Shown piece after piece: positions 44,461 to 45,637 of a stretch of DNA of 45,637 bases (position 1 is the first letter of the stretch; each line of letters opens with the position of its first letter). The stretch lies in IMG/VR virus record IMGVR_UViG_3300017732_000014, positions 1 to 45,637 of that record; one strand, given 5' to 3'. The notes beneath the pieces are model-generated. The model saw nothing but the letters and a program-made list of their open reading frames with translations. It was not told the DNA's origin and did not search any database. The DNA comes from a virus. Position numbers and translations under genes: made by a program.

Positions 44461-44746
44461 TAGACACCTCTGAAACTAGCACACTCTCTTGCCTAAATGC
44501 CTTGCGGTATCTGTCGGCAATGTGCTTTAATAAAACTGATGTAGCGATTGCTTCATGATCAGGCACCTCGATATAAAAAATCTTAGTGTTTTCAAATTCT
44601 CCTTTCCATAACCCCTCGCCATCAATAAATGTGCCATACTCAAAATGAGGAATGATCTCTGACTTAATAAAGTCGTTTATCATGTTGTCTGAAACCTTTC
44701 CTGCGTTGGGAATGTTTCTTCCCATTATTAGTTCGAGTCTTTTCAT
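44441..44746 (-). CDS. DUF3574-like protein without signal peptide, 101 aa
   Basis: The sequence follows the DUF3574 pattern closely: LELIMGRNIPNAGKVSDNMI, then EIIPHFEYGTFIDGEGLWKG, and a C-terminal IADRYRKAFRQESVLVSEV. DUF3574 proteins I know of are bacterial and often lipoproteins with an N-terminal export signal; here the protein starts directly at the domain, so it should be cytoplasmic. Alternative start M8 would clip the first strand, so M1 at 44746 is preferred. Promoter cassette P6 precedes it; the leader has no Shine-Dalgarno sequence. Function of the domain is unknown. Confidence 0.75.
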   Translation of the reverse strand: MKRLELIMGRNIPNAGKVSDNMINDFIKSEIIPHFEYGTFIDGEGLWKGEFENTKIFYIEVPDHEAIATSVLLKHIADRYRKAFRQESVLVSEVSTQTTFV

Positions 44747-44771
44747 GAAGTGTGTTGTATGCTATGATTAA

Positions 44772-44830
44772 ATTATAGAGCATGGAATATACTCCTGCTA
44801 CATGTAATGGACAGTTTGATAAGTGGCACA
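44772..44830 (-). promoter_or_regulatory. Promoter cassette P6 with upstream element but no -35 box
   Basis: TATAAT (44772-44777) has no TTGACA-like box at 16-18 bp (TAGCAG is there). CAAACTGTCC (44809-44818) ends exactly 31 nt before the -10 box, and TGTGCCACTTAT precedes it. The missing -35 box with a retained upstream element suggests activator dependence. Confidence 0.7.
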
Positions 44831-44910
44831 ATGCGGCTGAGTACCCATAGCACAGCGGGTGATCCAACTGTGCTATAGTTTTCGTGGTGCGGGAAGTTGT
44901 TGCTGCTCAT
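44831..44910 (-). other. Short noncoding stretch with a 9-bp hairpin
   Basis: A perfect inverted repeat ATAGCACAG / CTGTGCTAT (44847-44855 and 44868-44876) with a 12-nt loop lies after the TNYETW-type gene. It has no U-run. A 45-codon frame crosses the region from an ATG at 44910 but runs through the P6 promoter; it is not called. Confidence 0.5.
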
Positions 44911-45165
44911 TTAGATATCCTCCAGCATCTCATCTATTTCGCATGTGTTCACCTTTGGGTCATCCCATCGCACACCGTCGCCAGTTGTCTCGGATCCTAT
45001 GCATGTGAGCATCTCAACTAGGTGATCATAATCCAAGGCACGTCTAGCGATATCATATAAACCTTCGTCACCGCCTAACCAAAGACCGACATTCCAAGTC
45101 TCGTAGTTAGTCCAACCGTTATACTCTGTGTCGGTTAGGTTCGCTTGATAAGTTGCTGTTGTCAT
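44911..45165 (-). CDS. TNYETW-motif (DUF7249-like) small protein, 84 aa
   Basis: The ATG at 45165 is chosen over an upstream in-frame start at 45339 because promoter P7 and its AAATCAG leader lie immediately before it and the longer frame would read through the promoter. The core is NGWTNYETWNVGLWLGGDEG followed by LYDIARRALDYDHLVEML, the TNYETWNVxLWLxNDEGxY pattern of a widespread phage and bacterial small-protein family. The C-terminus is acidic (CEIDEMLEDI). The family function is unknown; the independent early-type promoter suggests expression soon after infection. Confidence 0.82.
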   Translation of the reverse strand: MTTATYQANLTDTEYNGWTNYETWNVGLWLGGDEGLYDIARRALDYDHLVEMLTCIGSETTGDGVRWDDPKVNTCEIDEMLEDI

Positions 45166-45171
45166 AGTGTT

Positions 45172-45221
45172 CTGATTTGTTTGACTAGTTGTATTGTAGA
45201 GGGTGGGTGCGTATCCTGCAA
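45172..45221 (-). promoter_or_regulatory. Sigma70-like promoter P7 with AAATCAG leader
   Basis: TTGCAG (45216-45221) and TACAAT (45193-45198) are 17 bp apart. AAATCAG follows at 45172-45178. It drives the TNYETW-type gene. The sequence CCACAGAGTGTGACA (45246-45260) upstream is nearly repeated upstream of P8. Confidence 0.75.
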
Positions 45222-45271
45222 CCTTGAGTATGCCACAAAAAAGATTGTCACACTCTGTGGCGATCCGTGTC

Positions 45272-45490
45272 TTAATATTCATAATAATAAGGGTGAGATG
45301 TGCCACATGGTTCTGGGTCGCATACCGTGTCTGAATCAATGTTTGATTTTAGATTCTGATCAAAGGCACGGATAGACAACTCTGAGTTGTCGCAGTCCCA
45401 TCCTTTGCGTTCTAGTGCTTCGGCACAAATGTCCCACACTTGGTGCAGTTCATCATCGTTTAAAAAACTAATAACGTTGTAGTAATGCAT
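45272..45490 (-). CDS. Small protein of unknown function, 72 aa
   Basis: The frame begins MHYYNVISFLNDDELHQVWD and continues ICAEALERKGWDCDNSELSI, a plausible alpha/beta domain, then a polar Cys-containing tail ending SHPYYYEY. No signal peptide or membrane segment. Promoter P8 and a striking dyad lie upstream, and CAAATC is close before the ATG, similar to the leader element of the neighbouring genes. Not recognised as a family. Confidence 0.78.
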   Translation of the reverse strand: MHYYNVISFLNDDELHQVWDICAEALERKGWDCDNSELSIRAFDQNLKSNIDSDTVCDPEPCGTSHPYYYEY

Positions 45491-45510
45491 AGATTTGCGT
45501 AACTATACGT

Positions 45511-45538
45511 ATTCTATATGTTAAGAGCAGGAATACAA
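45511..45538 (-). promoter_or_regulatory. Probable promoter P8
   Basis: TTGTAT (45533-45538) and TAGAAT (45511-45516) are 16 bp apart: a fair -10 box and a weak -35 box. The long dyad at 45546-45569 lies directly upstream, at about -42 to -65 from the expected start. Confidence 0.5.
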
Positions 45539-45545
45539 TACATGA

Positions 45546-45569
45546 TGTGCCAGTAATATTACTGTCACA
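45546..45569. promoter_or_regulatory. 24-bp operator-like dyad
   Basis: The centre CAGTAATATTACTG (45551-45564) is a perfect 14-bp palindrome, and outer arms CACA / TGTG extend it so that 11 of 12 base pairs match. It lies upstream of P8 at an activator-type distance. No T-run follows on either strand, so it does not look like a terminator. Confidence 0.65.
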
Positions 45570-45597
45570 CTGAGTGGTTGCATTTAATATATGTCTG

Positions 45598-45626
45598 ATT
45601 ATAATGTAAGAGTAATATACAAATCA
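45598..45626 (-). promoter_or_regulatory. Weak possible promoter at the right edge
   Basis: TATAAT (45598-45603) with TGATTT at 17 bp; AATCAGA overlaps and follows the -10 box. It could serve a 20-codon frame from 45583 or provide an upstream start for the 72-aa gene. Confidence 0.3.
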
Positions 45627-45637
45627 GATTATGAGAA

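Noticed and set aside
44847-44876. tRNA D-arm-like sequence TAGCACAGCGGGTGATCC
   Set aside because: It is explained by a simple 9-bp inverted repeat with a 12-nt loop; no other tRNA parts are present.
44773-44910. 45-codon frame beginning MSSNNFPHHENYSTVGSP right after the TNYETW-type gene
   Set aside because: The first 18 residues look plausible, but the frame covers the hairpin and all of promoter cassette P6, ending inside the -10 box; the regulatory reading explains the sequence better. A shorter real product cannot be excluded.
45166-45339. Longer start for the TNYETW-type gene (142-codon version)
   Set aside because: The extension reads through promoter P7 and overlaps the preceding gene; the family motif begins shortly after the shorter start.
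45521-45583. 20-codon frame (MQPLSVTVILLAHHV...) at the right edge
   Set aside because: It coincides with the operator-like dyad, whose symmetry explains the sequence; no ribosome site or independent support.

Overview
The window reads as part of a T4-like myovirus genome, most probably one infecting marine cyanobacteria (Synechococcus or Prochlorococcus). The grounds are the syntenic baseplate genes 25 - 6 - (giant protein in the gene 7 position) - 8, a DUF4815 virion protein, enormous beta-repeat fibre-like proteins, T4-type late promoter octamers (TATAAATA), low GC content, and tiny genes of cyanophage type. Every gene I can support lies on the minus strand, so transcription runs from right to left. 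I found no plus-strand gene, tRNA, integrase, insertion sequence or CRISPR array.

Early-type region (about 45637 to 42224). Eight small genes, each a separate unit, carry their own sigma70-like promoters. They encode an unknown 72-aa protein, a TNYETW-type (DUF7249-like) protein, a DUF3574-like protein, an Api92/YubB-like protein, two tiny conserved-looking proteins, a T5orf172/GIY-YIG-like protein and a 69-aa protein. Four promoters share an upstream element (core CAAACTGTCC) at a fixed 31-32 nt before the -10 box. Most transcripts would have short leaders of 17-22 nt with no Shine-Dalgarno sequence but with AAATCAG or a close variant. A rho-independent terminator at 42224-42255 closes this region.

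Compact accessory late block (42137 to 39542). About a dozen very small genes are chained by ATGA, GTGA or TAATG overlaps. They include one unusual 134-nt out-of-frame overlap, a PAAR-like spike tip, a zinc-ribbon peptide and a one-helix membrane protein. Five of the real genes here were too short for a simple long-ORF listing and were found by reading the gaps.

Baseplate and fibre block (39515 to 1). The order is gp25, gp6, a 3676-aa baseplate-like protein with cupredoxin-like and YHYH-like domains, gp8, the 2700-aa DUF4815 protein, a 68-aa coiled-coil protein, a 1833-aa fibre-like protein, a 166-aa protein, and a giant fibre-like protein of more than 3333 aa whose 3' end lies outside the window. 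Tandem TATAAATA octamers precede gene 8. A related GATAAATA precedes gene 25, and the variant GCTAAATA precedes the DUF4815 gene and the giant fibre gene. The products are expected to act together in the outer baseplate and the adsorption apparatus.

Family names come from recognising motifs by eye; no database search was run.
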